DNA of 35,817 bases from assembly GCA_024364805.1 (NCBI GenBank), contig CM044523.1:59361183-59396999 (forward strand), written 5' to 3'. A program made the translations under genes and the position numbers. This DNA is from Euprymna scolopes (lineage: Eukaryota; Mollusca; Cephalopoda; Sepiida; Sepiolidae). Positions 20,379 through 30,080 of the stretch are shown piece after piece. The notes beneath the pieces are model-generated. The model was not told the DNA's origin. It searched no databases and was given only the letters and a program-made list of their open reading frames with translations. The number at the start of each line of letters is the position of its first letter. The stretch's first letter is position 1.

Positions 20379-20510
20379 TTTTTTTTTAAATCTGAATAAT
20401 CATAACCATAAAGATTTATCGAAGAGAGGACGGTAGTTGTTGGACAACAGAAAAATAGATACGTGCGTGTGCGTGTGTGTGTACGAGCGTGTTTATTTTT
20501 TTATTTATTT

Positions 20511-20862
20511 ATTTTTTTTTTTTAAGTCACCATTTATCAAGGTCCAAAGGCCACTCAGGGATAAGGGTTAATGAGTGTACAATAGTCAATGGGAAAATAT
20601 TGTAGCAATCATTAGTAGTGGGAATTTGGTAAATTGGATTACATAAGGGGACAACTCATTAAGAATTTGTTCACGTTGGACTTGAAGAGGACCATATTGT
20701 AGTCAGCTGGAAAGCAGGAAAACGGAACAGAGCTCCGCAGGCGGGCAGTTCTAAGAAAGAAGCTTTCTTCATGGAATCCCTGTTTAGGCTCAGGCACAGA
20801 TAAAGAGTAGGGGAAATTATTGATAGTCGTTTCAGGTAGATAAGTGTTTTTCGTGATGTTGC
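20511..20862 (-). mobile_element. Jockey/CR1-type LINE family 1, 3' end
   Basis: The T run at 20512-20523 is the minus-strand A tail. On the minus strand it covers ETTINNFPYSLSVPEPKQ, SFFLRTARLRSSVPFSCFP, ADYNMVLFKSNVNKFLMS and a 3' UTR ending CCTTGATAAATGGTGACTT. The upstream boundary, near 20862, follows the NITKNTYLPE block. A (GT)n run at 20465-20483 abuts the tail side. Confidence 0.88.
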
Positions 20863-21725
20863 GGCCAATGTTTACACATCGATATCCAAAATGAAAGTGC
20901 GTAAACTTGTTTCTGCTCACCGAATTCATGCAAGCCTGAATTAATAAAAACAATTATATTTTGGACCAATCGGAAAACTCTCTGAATTTATTAGAAATGG
21001 TCTTTCTGAGAGCTACCTAAATGCTTCATTAAAAATAAAAAAAATCAGATTTTTCTTCAATTAACCAGTGGAACCCAGTTGACTTGAGTCGATGAATAAG
21101 AGTTGCTTGGTGCCCCTCTGTTGGGTGCTTCCCTCTACAAGATTTCTCTCCACTCACACAACTCGGCGATTTATTGTTGCCTGTAAACTTTATGCATTGA
21201 AATATTCAAATCTGAACTCTCTTAACACGAAATCAAGTGAACAACTTTCAATGAATTATAATTTATTTAAATGAACAGAGAAGTTTTCATTACGATTTTC
21301 CTGACTGCTGAAACTCATGACTCTTAATTAATCGATTCAGACTTTTTCAATGTCTCAGTTAATAAATCTCCCTGTTTTTTTTTTTTTTCACAAAAACTAT
21401 AAAAATATTCATGCACATTCTAGGTTTTCCTATTGCTGTAAACTTCAATTTTAAACATATATAATGCATGCCTTCAGAACACATTTTCTTTACCCTATAC
21501 TAATTTCTCTCATATTCTCACATCTAAATTATAAACACTGCCAACCTTTGTCACTGAAAATATTCTCTGAAATCTGGCTCATCTCAAAAATACTTCTTCT
21601 ATTACTAAACACCCTAAGGTAAAATCTAAAAACTGAAACTCATCCCTAAAACTGGTGACCGACATTTCTCTAAATGACCTTTCTGAATTTTGGAGATGAG
21701 GATTGTTCTTTTTTGGTCGCCCACA
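20863..21725. other. No recognisable feature
   Basis: AT-rich unique-looking sequence with a T run at about 21375. Short frames have no motif. Confidence 0.45.
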
Positions 21726-22070
21726 TTGAGAATTCCAAGGACCCGTGGTACAGTAGTTAGAGTAATTGGAAAAATCAATTGTAAAAGTCATATTCTGAAG
21801 GTTGAGGGTTCAATTCTCAGTGTGGGTGACTGAAAAATACAAGTGTGAATTACGTAGAACCTCTATTAAGTCATGGCTGACGGAACAAGAGCATCCTAAC
21901 TCCATGAAGTAAATAAAGAGTTTCGTTACAAATTCCGTCCAACTTCCTGAGTTCGACAAGATGCATTTGAAAAAGGTCAGAGGTTACATTGACCAAAACA
22001 TTGTGAAAATGACACTCAAGATGAGAACAGTAGTCCGATGAATCCAAATAATACAAATTCCCCTAAATAT
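21726..22070 (+). mobile_element. tRNA-derived SINE with dispersed 3' module
   Basis: The head has an A-box-like GTGGTACAGTAGTTAGAGTA (about 21746-21765) and a B-box-like GGGTTCAATTCTCAGTG about 55-60 bases later, longer than a tRNA because of an insertion. The 3' part holds gatgcatttgaaaaaggtca, gaggttacattgacc, caagatgagaacagtagtcc and gaatccaaataatac, the module repeated at 8812, 29807 and 33345. This is the best complete copy linking that module to a tRNA-like head. Confidence 0.7.
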
Positions 22071-22590
22071 ATAAATAAAAATCTATATGTAACTGTGCTC
22101 ATGCGCATGTATGACATGAAAAGAAACTGGAATCTTAGGAAGATCTCCATCATCCCAGTAATTATAGAAGCAACCATAATCATGAAAAAGAAATTAAAAA
22201 AAAAAAATAACTGTGTGGCGAACCGTGTGCAAGAGAGATACAACCAATTGTACTTGAAAGGATGGTTAGAATCTTAAAAAGATCTCTCGGTTGGAATGTA
22301 TGATAGGGAGCGAATGTCCGACATCCGGCAGAATGCCCCACACCCAGCTAGCACAAAATAGCAATAAATAAGAATGGTGCCTTTGAGAAATGTCAAATAC
22401 AAAAATTAACCTACTCTACATCTCAAGATAAGCTGTGAAAGTTTATGCAAATATTTATCCAGATAAATTTCAAAGAATACAATAAACAACAACAAAAAGT
22501 AGAATGAAGGTTACACTCAAGACGACATTCCTGCGAAAGATTGAAGAGTGAAGGGCACAGGTGAAAAACTAGTGATTAAAAACAAATGAC
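22071..22590. other. No recognisable feature
   Basis: Overlapping frames on both strands near 22016-22277 are AT-driven. An A run at about 22195-22207. Confidence 0.45.
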
Positions 22591-22593
22591 ACA

Positions 22594-23064
22594 CTTTACT
22601 CAAATCTATTAAATATATCAAGTTAAATAAAAATTTTACTCAAATCTATTAAATATATCAAGTTAAATAAAAATTTTACTCAAATCTATTAAATATATCA
22701 AGTTAAATAAAAATTTTACTCAAATCTATTAAATATATCAAGTTAAATAAAAATTTTACTCAAATCTATTAAATATATCAAGTTAAATAAAAATTTTACT
22801 CAAATCTATTAAATATATCAAGTTAAATAAAAATTTTACTCAAATCTATTAAATATATCAAGTTAAATAAAAATTTTACTCAAATCTATTAAATATATCA
22901 AGTTAAAAAATTTTACTCAAATCTATTAAATATATCAAGTTAAATAAAAATTTTACTCAAATCTATTAAATATATCAAGTTAAAAAATTTTACTCAAATC
23001 TATTAAATATATCAAGTTAAAAAATTTTACTCAAATCTATTAAATATATCAAGTTAAATAAAAA
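22594..23064. repeat. 40-bp satellite-like array, 12 copies
   Basis: Unit: ttttactcaaatctattaaa, then tatatcaagttaaataaaaa. The first eight copies are essentially identical 40-mers. Later copies alternate between 40-bp and 36-bp forms, the latter lacking four bases (taaa) near the end. Such uniformity implies recent expansion by replication slippage or unequal exchange. Confidence 0.97.
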
Positions 23065-23639
23065 GTCGAAATAGTCTGTCATAAGCAACTTTGTGAGAAT
23101 TTCGATGTTGACCATTTGTCTATTCTGACTGGAGTAAAGAATACCCACCATTATAACATATTGCAGAAGCTGAGTTAAATGAAATATAAACATTTGAGAA
23201 AGGGACCCCCCCCCCTCTCAGAAATATTGATATACGAGTTTCACACGCAAGTGTGAACTAAGTGGAAATTGAAAGCAATTGTGATTATTTTTTTAAATAA
23301 CTTTAAGAAAAGAAAAAAAATATCTCACACTCGTTATGACATTTGATGGTTATAAATGGCGTATTTCAATTTGAGTAATAATATTTTTTAAAGTGCAAAT
23401 AAATAAATAAACAAATAAAACAGAAATAAAAACAAAACAGTTTTGTTTATTTGGTTGCCGTTTTTCTTTAAGTAATTTGTTCTAAACATCTTCAATACGC
23501 AAATTACAATTCTTGTTAGATTTTCAAATAATTTAATTTACACACAAACCACAAGATTAACAACTTCACATGGAAAACTAAGAATAAAGATAAACTTCAA
23601 AACAACGTTAAACTTGTGTGCATGTGTATGTGTGTGTAT
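23065..23639. other. No gene; A/C/GT-rich runs
   Basis: A C run at about 23206-23215, AT-rich sequence and a (GT)-rich stretch at 23613-23640 running into the 5S-like fragment. Confidence 0.5.
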
Positions 23640-23706
23640 GTTAAGCAACATTCAGCTGGGCTAGTACCAGATGGGTGACTATTTGGGAATACCAGGCGCT
23701 GTATGT
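23640..23706 (+). pseudogene. 5S rRNA-like 3' half
   Basis: GTTAAGCAACATTCAGCTGG, GCTAGTACCAGATGGGTGAC and TATTTGGGAATACCAGGCGC follow 5S rRNA from about position 50 to the end, covering the internal control region. The 5' half is replaced by a (GT)n-rich tract. Downstream sequence differs from that of the copy at 11867, except for a short cgccgactca/cgccgagtca similarity. Either a truncated pseudogene or a 5S-derived SINE. Confidence 0.8.
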
Positions 23707-23845
23707 GCTCTTTGCTTATCTTGGCATTGTTTCCAGTCGTCCTGAACCTCTATTTGTCACTGGTACTTAACAACGCCGACTCAGGAGAAGTCTGGTTGAA
23801 GATTGTGCAACTCTTACAACAAAAATTTCACACACAGGCACCCTT

Positions 23846-24015
23846 ACAATGAGTATCCACAGTTTGTCTACAATGAGTATCCACAGTTTGTCAAGATTGA
23901 AGGAAGCTACCATGTATGTGTGTCTGTGCGTATGCGTGCATGTATTATGTGTGCATACTTGTATATGTGTGGCTGCACGTGTACATGTGTGTGCACACGT
24001 GTATATGTGTGGGCC
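23846..24015. repeat. 23-bp direct duplication and TG/TA-rich tract
   Basis: acaatgagtatccacagttt plus gtc occurs twice in tandem at about 23847-23892. It is followed by an impure (TG)n tract with CA/CG interruptions to about 24013, giving cysteine/valine-rich frames that are not genes. Confidence 0.85.
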
Positions 24016-24685
24016 ATTGATCTTCAATTTTGGCAACTCGTCATTGGTCATTCTAAAATGGCTCAGAGCCAAACTTCCAACATTTTCTCATTAGCAATTA
24101 TCACAGAGTTTACATTTGGACAGGGAATTCAATTACCCAAATCAACAGAGTGTCTCGAGGTAAGGAGAGGCAGCCAATATGAGTACAGATTTTGATATCA
24201 TTCCTGTGGATCAAGGGAAAAGGTTAAGTGGCAGGACAGAAATATCAAAGTACCTTCTACAAAAAATGCATACAAGCAACATAAATGAAAATAGTAAATT
24301 GGCATTGGACCTGATATACCATGCCACCCCAACCCACCAATTTCCAAACATAATGAGCTCGGGTGTTCATTCATAATCATCTAAAGTAAAAATAAATCTC
24401 ATTGTGTTATGGGGTTTACCTGAGTCTCTACTCGTGGATGTCTAGTGGTTAGAATTATAAGGGCAGTTACTGTCCTTTGTGTATGGGGTGTCTGTACATG
24501 TATGGCCCTTTGGCTATGACCACAATGTAGTAAATTATGTTGTGGCACCCAGTGCTAAGGGGCCCACAACATAACAATTGGGGGAAGGGGGTAACAATGT
24601 GTTATATCTATATGTGTGTGTGTGTATGTGTGCGCGTGGAAACAGTATTGTATGTGGATGATTATATACATATATATATGGAAAC
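24016..24685. other. No gene recognised
   Basis: Mixed composition. An A-box-like gtctagtggttagaatt near 24447 lacks a matching B box. A (GT)n run lies near 24613-24635. Confidence 0.4.
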
Positions 24686-24788
24686 AGTACTGTCAGGCCA
24701 CCCAGTATTAACCGGTCGTAAGATATACATAAATATGATATTTTGATTGATTTAGATTTCGTATTTATTATATTATATTTGATCTAAA
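24686..24788 (-). mobile_element. Helitron-type 3' tail, interrupted by a LINE
   Basis: On the minus strand: aaatacgaaatctaaatcaa, then ATATCTTACGACCGGTTAAT and ACTGGGTGGCCTGAC. This is the family tail with the terminal CTAG lost. Relative to other copies the homology breaks after the tttattat block, just where the T tract of the LINE at 24789 begins, so the LINE probably inserted into this element. Confidence 0.5.
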
Positions 24789-25935
24789 TTTTTTTTTTTT
24801 TTTTTTTTACAAGGTGGTCACCACTTATCAAGGCCCAGAAGCCACTCTTGGATAAGGGTTATTGTAAGTACAGTACATTAGTGTGGAGATTTAATAAAGT
24901 GTCTACTTAAGGGGGCTGTTCATCAGGAATTTGTTTATGTTGGACTTGAAGACATCCAAGTTGTAGTCAGGTGGGAAGCAGGCAGACGAAACAGAGTTCC
25001 ACACGCATGCAGTTCTAAGAAAGAACCTTTATTCATGGAATCTACGTTTTGACTTAGACATAGATAAAGAGTGGGGAAAGTTTTTGACAGTGGATTCAGC
25101 TAGATGGGTGTTTTTCGTAAAAGATTGGCGAGGGGGGACTAGAGATTGGAGTTCAGACGAGCACCTGCCATGGAAATAACGATAAAACAAAAGTTAGGTT
25201 TGCAACATCTCTTCTGTGGGAGAGAGGTTGCAGGGAAGAGAAAAAGGCATCCCCCACTAAGCCACGAAGTCTATTTTGTACTCAGTCAAGGCAGGATAAG
25301 CCATTTTTAGCAGCTCCTGCCCAGATATAGCAGCAGTATTCCATCTTTGGACGTACTTGGCTTTTATATAGATAGAGAATTGCATCAGTAGTGAAATATC
25401 TTCTGGAGTGGTAGAAGGATCCCACCATCTTTCCAGCAACCTTGGCAACAGACTTGATGTACGTGTTCCATTTCAAATCAGGAGTAAAGGTCAAGCCCAG
25501 AAGCTTGTCAAAACATGGGGCTTCTCCTAGACGAGAGCCATACATTTCAATTGATGCCAGATGAGGATCAGAGCGTTCATGATGTAAAGATAGGAGTTTG
25601 GTTTTAGATGCATTTAAGGTAACCAGCCACGTCTTCCCCCACTGAACCACTCGTTCGAGATCAGAGGAGAGAGAATCAGAGAGCTTTGTCATTTACAGCC
25701 TTTGATGTGTTGCCGTAGATGGTCGTGTCATCAGCATAGATGTCAACGAATGATTTAAGTATGTGTTTAGGGAGATCATTGATATAGATCAGGAAGAGAG
25801 TTGGGCCCAGGATGGACCCTTGAGGGACTCCAGAATTAATACTGCAGGCCTCCGATTTTTGTCCATCAACCACTACTCTTATGAGCCCATCAGAGAGAAA
25901 TGATTTAATGATAGAGAGAATATTTCCATACATAA
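24789..25935 (-). mobile_element. Jockey/CR1-type LINE family 1, longest copy
   Basis: The T run at 24789-24808 is the A tail of a minus-strand copy. Minus-strand translation, N to C: GNILSIIKSFLSDGLIRVVV, INSGVPQGSILGPTLFLIYI, VDIYADDTTIYG (catalytic YADD), then a frame change near 25690, LERVVQWGKTWLVTLNASKT, LLGLTFTPDLKWNTYIKSVA, AGKMVGSFYHSRRYFTTDA, LYKSQVRPKMEYCCYIWAGA, a second frame change, and the RYFHGRCSSEL...FFLRTA...FKSNINKFLMN tail. The 3' UTR is about 90 bp, ending CCTTGATAAGTGGTGACCAC. Missing: endonuclease and RT fingers. Only about two frame changes, so relatively young but dead. Confidence 0.95.
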
Positions 25936-26370
25936 TAATGATGTAAAAAGTAAAGAAAAAAAAAATGACTCGTGCCACCACTAAGAATCAAGATCAGAAC
26001 GTTTAGCTTACAGTTTACTTTTTCCTTTGAAGTTTATGCCTGCGCTATGATGACATGTTTGTTGCAAGGCGAAAAATTAAAGCATGAACCTTTTTATGCA
26101 AATATTACGCAAGTATAAATCATGTAGAATATCTGCTTGAATATAATTACACGTAACTAAAGATGATCAGCCCATAAGAAAACCGAAAAAAACTAATATG
26201 AAATTAATTAAAATGAAGGTTTAACAAAAATATACAAGTTAGCTAGTTTTTTGCAGATGAATACAATTCCACGACCCGTATATAACAAAGTTGTATTTTC
26301 TTTTTGAATAAATAGAAAAAGGGGTTTTAATATGAATATCAATACACAAAAAAAAGAAAAAATTTATAAG
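25936..26370. other. No recognisable feature
   Basis: AT-rich with A runs. No motif beyond the LINE edge. Confidence 0.5.
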
Positions 26371-26371
26371 A

Positions 26372-26407
<36 letters not shown>
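26371..26407. repeat. (TA)n microsatellite
   Basis: About 18 TA units adjoining the left arm of the inverted-repeat element. Confidence 0.95.
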
Positions 26408-26412
<5 letters not shown>

Positions 26413-26849
26413 GGTAAAATTAAAAGCCAAGAACAATGCGAGATTTTTTTTTTATATAGAGTAAAATTAAATGCAAACAAAAGAAATAAAGTTCTTTTTT
26501 TTTGTTGTTTGTTTTTTTCTTTTTCACACAAATTTTAACTCTAAACAACAGTAATTTTTTTTTTCTGTTGTATTCAATGGTGATATAAATCTCAATATAT
26601 TTCAGACTTATTAGTCCATTTTCAAGAGAAGACAGCGGAAGAGTGTTCAAAATTGGAAAAGTAGCCGCCGAGTTTGCCACGTGATACCGCGAAATATAGA
26701 ACAAAAATGACGTTAGGAGAACGTTAAAATAAATCAGATGATGTTTGAAATACTTGTTGCGTTTGTGAATCAAGGGAGATGACTATTCAAGCAAGGTTTA
26801 TATAAAAAAAATCTCGCATTGTTCTTGGCTTTTAATTTTACCTTATAAT
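26406..26849. mobile_element. Inverted-repeat DNA transposon (MITE), 444 bp
   Basis: The left arm (26406-26458) ATTATAAGGTAAAATTAAAA, GCCAAGAACAATGCGAGA is matched exactly by the reverse complement of the right end (26799-26849), apart from T-run length. The interior has no transposase motif; the minus frame at 26420-26773 is AT-driven. A TA or TTATAA target duplication is possible but is masked by the flanking (TA)n. The arm identity suggests a young insertion. Confidence 0.85.
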
Positions 26850-26880
26850 TTTCTTCAACAATGCTTCAAGCAAACTATAA

Positions 26881-26881
<1 letters not shown>

Positions 26882-26944
<63 letters not shown>
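26882..26944. repeat. (TA)n microsatellite
   Basis: About 31 TA units, running into ca repeats. It precedes the dispersed repeat at 26966. Confidence 0.97.
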
Positions 26945-26948
<4 letters not shown>

Positions 26949-26965
26949 CACACACATTTTTTTTT

Positions 26966-27095
26966 TCATACTGAAAGTATCAACTCATATGTTTTAGAAG
27001 AGACAAGGCGAAATACATTGATAGAACAAAAGTATTCTACCTCTCCTACCTACGAATCGTTTGGAGTATGGCAAAATTAACACTTTCAGAAAGAG
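26966..27095 (+). repeat. Dispersed repeat, copy 2 (mate at 13848-13975)
   Basis: Contains catactgaaagtatcaact, ttttagaagagacaagg, tacgaatcgtttggagtatg and gcaaaattaacactttcag. Order and strand as in the first copy. Confidence 0.75.
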
Positions 27096-27280
27096 TGGCA
27101 GGGAGGAGAAGAGAAGGGAAGCGAATCAAAGTAAGACAAAACCTTACAAAGACGAAGACGGAAAAGAAGCAGGAAAAGAGAAGAAAATGCAAGAGAGAAA
27201 TAAAGTCGAAACTAATGGGAAGGGAGATAACAACGTAAATCTCTAGCGATTTGTCCGTTTATCAAAAAAAAAAAAAAAAA

Positions 27281-27456
27281 GGTTTCGATTCTAGCAGATG
27301 GTATCCAGGTCATTATTTTTATAATTTTTGAATCATTACTATATACTGGATAATAATCAATAGAGAATTGGCTCTGTAATAATAAATAAGAAATATGCAC
27401 GAAAATATAATATTTATGCATATTTTACGACAATGCAACGCCTGACAGTCTGCTAG
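27281..27456 (+). mobile_element. tRNA-like/Helitron-tail element, copy
   Basis: Starts at a B-box-like GGTTTCGATTCTAG directly after a run of A. It then has tcaatagagaattggctctg, taataataaataagaaatat and ATATTTTACGACAATGCAAC, and ends CAGTCTG CTAG (27453-27456) followed by T. It aligns by eye with 4297-4485 over its full length. The GC hairpin is reduced (CAATGCAACGCC). Confidence 0.6.
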
Positions 27457-27458
27457 TA

Positions 27459-27809
27459 TCTATATATCTATAAAAGTAAAGTCTGTGTGTGTGTGTGTGT
27501 GTACATTTCCCTACACAATAACTGTCAATTTTCAGTCTACAGACTCAAAGTTTGATATATAGGGTACTGAGATTTGGGAAAATCTTTGTAATCGGTTTTC
27601 GGACAGAAATTTAGCTGTTAAAGGGTCAAAGTTCAAGGATTTGACCTTTGAGAACTCTACCAAACTCCTCCGACAATTTTGGGTCTAAACATTTAAAACT
27701 TTAAATATAGGTTCCTTGGACATGGATCTAACTTAATAACTTGATTTGAGCCCAAAACAATAAATGTTAAGGGGTCATAATAGGGGTCAAAGTTAAAAAA
27801 AAATTTACC

Positions 27810-27846
<37 letters not shown>

Positions 27847-27895
27847 CTCAACATACACCTCCAAACATCCGGGCAATGCTGGGCTGAAATGCTAA
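27459..27895 (+). mobile_element. Non-autonomous Helitron, 437 bp, both ends present
   Basis: Starts A|TCTATATATCTATAAAAGTA followed by (GT)n. Ends ACATCCGGGCAATGCTGGGC, TGAAATG and CTAA|T, so the 5' TC, the GC hairpin, CTRR and the A/T target are all present. No coding. The interior has ggggtcaaagtt-like words and a long T run (27810-27846). It begins two bases past the end of the previous Helitron-type copy. Confidence 0.8.
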
Positions 27896-28072
27896 TCCAT
27901 TTTCATCCAGAAAAAAGGGCTGCTAAGGAGTAAAAATTGAAAAATTGGTAGGTGGGAGTCATTAGATTTTTATCTGTTTGCTAACTGTATCACGAATGTG
28001 CATGCATGAATCATTCACACTACAGATTACTTGTTAACAATAAGTAGGTTTTAAAACACTTTTTAAAGATTG

Positions 28073-28266
28073 TGTTACGCTGGCCTAATGGTTATCATAC
28101 TTGACTCATTGTCTTTAGGTTTTGGTTTCGATCTCAGCTTGAGTATTTTTTTTTTATATATACTTGCAAGAAGTGAACAGTTCATAAAAGACATAATACT
28201 CGCATGCACATGTCTCAGTTTCTGTATGCGTATTTTACGACCGGGCAACACCGGGCAGCTTGCTAG
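28073..28266 (+). mobile_element. tRNA-like head joined to Helitron-type 3' end
   Basis: The 73-nt head has an A box TGGCCTAATGGTTA (28081-28094) and a B box GGTTTCGATCTC (28124-28135) 43 bases apart, normal tRNA spacing. About 90 bp later comes GCGTATTTTACGACCGGGCA, ACACCGGGCAGCTTG and CTAG (28263-28266) followed by T. The acceptor stem is not complementary, so it is not a functional tRNA. Best example here of the composite layout. Confidence 0.65.
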
Positions 28267-28469
28267 TATACATATAAAACGTTATAATCAATTATATTTA
28301 TTGTTCCATCTTTACTGTTCTTATTGCTATTATTGCAAGAATTTATGAATGTTATAAAATAGTTTCCCCAAGTGTTTTCAATTCCTTCAAGAGTTAAACG
28401 TTTTTCAAAACTGATTCAACGGATGGCATAATTATATGTATATATCCACGACAAATAACACCCTACCTA

Positions 28470-29126
28470 AGAATTCCTTGGCCTAACGTTCACAGGCAAT
28501 ATGAACAGGGACAAATACCTTGAGGACATTGGAAAGGTTGTTGCAAGGAGGTGGGTTCCCTCTATCGTACTAGAAGACTACTCGCACCTGAGAGTATCCT
28601 GTACCTCTACAAGGTCACCATTCACCCATGCATGGAGTATTGTTGTCATATCTGATCTGGTGCATCTACCACTAGCCTCTCCCTCTTGGATAGGGTCCAA
28701 AAAAAGAGTTGTCAATCTAATATATCCCACTTTGTCAACTAAGCTCCAACCCCTGCCCAATCGCCGCAATGTTGCATCTTTGTGTCTGTTTTACAAATAT
28801 TTTAATGGAATGTGCTCCGATGAACTGTTGCACTTGTGCCTCCCTTGACATACATATCCCTAAACAAACCCACTTAACAAAATCAAACCCCTTCACTGTT
28901 GAGGTCCCTAAGCTTTTTACTCTAATAGTTTCTTCTCTCAAACATCTAGACTTTGGAATTCCTTTCCTGCTATCTGCTTCTCTGACTGTACTGATATGCA
29001 GAAGTTTAAATGTAATGTAAACCAACATCTTGTTAATCTTTCCTAGGCACCGATCTCAATTAGCAGCCACTTACATCCAAGTGGAAATATGCCTTGTTAG
29101 GGGTGAACGCGAGTAAAAAAAAAAAA
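28470..29126 (+). mobile_element. Jockey/CR1-type LINE family 2, 3' part
   Basis: Starts at CCTTGGCCTAACGTTCACAG (LGLTFTG motif), continues through KVVARR, RRLLAPES and LYLYKVTIHPCMEYCCHI in shifting frames, then VVNLIYPTLSTKLQPLPNRR and NVASLCLFYKYFNGMCSDEL (28501-28848 frame). The tail is DFGIPF then NVNQHL-like sequence, and the 3' UTR ends atatgccttgttaggggtga and an A tail. No YADD. It keeps the segment deleted in the 19401 copy. Confidence 0.9.
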
Positions 29127-29364
29127 GTTAGATATACTAAAACAAATTTTTTCATGTTGAATTAAAAAAAAAAAAAAGAAAAAAAGTGTGTGAAGTAATT
29201 GATTGCTGTTAACTTCCAATTAGTTTAAGATTTAAAATTGTAATCAGCTTCCCATCATTTGCCTCAAAATATTTTGAGATGTAAGAACTTGGTTTTGCAT
29301 ATTTAACTAACTTAATACTAGCTGAACTCACGTGGTGTTACCGTGTAGTGTTTTACTGGCAATT

Positions 29365-29530
29365 TGCCTTTTTTTCTTCTTTTTTTTTTTTAATTATGCC
29401 ATTTTTTTTTTTTTATAATCATACCATATATTTTTTTTTTTAATTGTACCATTTTTTTTAAAATTGTGTCATTTTTGTTTTTATAATCATACCATTTTTT
29501 TTTTTCTTTTTTAATTATGCCATTTTTGAA
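29365..29530. repeat. Degenerate T-rich minisatellite, about 6 units
   Basis: Units of roughly 25-35 bp alternate ttaattatgccatttttt, ataatcataccatttt and aattgtaccattttt. The conserved word is ATNNTRCCAT or variants, separated by T runs. Confidence 0.8.
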
Positions 29531-29747
29531 ACATTCAAACTTGTTCTCATCTTGGGTGTTATCACACTAAAAAAAATTTGTATGCAATTTTCAACAGAAA
29601 CTTTTATTTAGTCCTTAGAAGAGGCATGTTCTCGTTACATCAGCCATGACCAGGCAAAACTCTTAATTTGTAATTATATTCATAGTACAACTTGCACTGA
29701 GGATTGAACTATACAGTTTTTTTTATTATTTTACTATTTTTCGCATC

Positions 29748-29880
29748 TTAGCTGTTATTCTCATAACATTTCAGCCAAAATTCCAAATTTCTTCAGGTCA
29801 AAGTTGTCTGAAGAAATTCAGAAATTACATTGATCAAAATGTGAAAATAATACTCAAAATGACCACAGTAGTCTGAATAA
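29748..29880. repeat. Dispersed 3' module in head-to-head inverted pair
   Basis: The right arm (29807-29875) has tctgaagaaattcagaaatt, acattgatcaaaatgtgaaa and ataatactcaaaatga, the module at 8812 and 21960. The left arm read on the minus strand has cctgaagaaatttggaattt, tggctgaaatgttatgagaa and taacagctaag. So two diverged copies face each other about their start. Confidence 0.6.
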
Positions 29881-30080
29881 ATACCAATTATCAACCCTTA
29901 TTTATATTCTTAAATAGATACTTTTTTTTTTTGTCTCAAAATTATTATTTTTTTGCCAAATAGAAGTAACCCTTTATTGTTGAACAGATCTTTTTGAAAA
30001 ATGATGTCCAAACGACAAAGTAATTCTGGCTGTAAAAAAATGTTCTGGAAGGAATAAAATTCAATGACATTTTATTCTTT

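Noticed and set aside
22594-23064. CRISPR array
   Set aside because: The repeats are contiguous 40-mers with no unique spacers, and the context is a eukaryotic genome.
23767-24195. Cysteine/valine/histidine-rich frames on both strands
   Set aside because: Produced by the (TG)n/(CA)n tract; no zinc-finger spacing or other motif.
24440-24500. tRNA-like A box gtctagtggttagaatt
   Set aside because: No B box at the right distance and no cloverleaf pairing; left unannotated.
28073-28145. Functional tRNA gene
   Set aside because: A and B boxes are good, but the acceptor ends do not pair and the sequence continues as part of a repeat.
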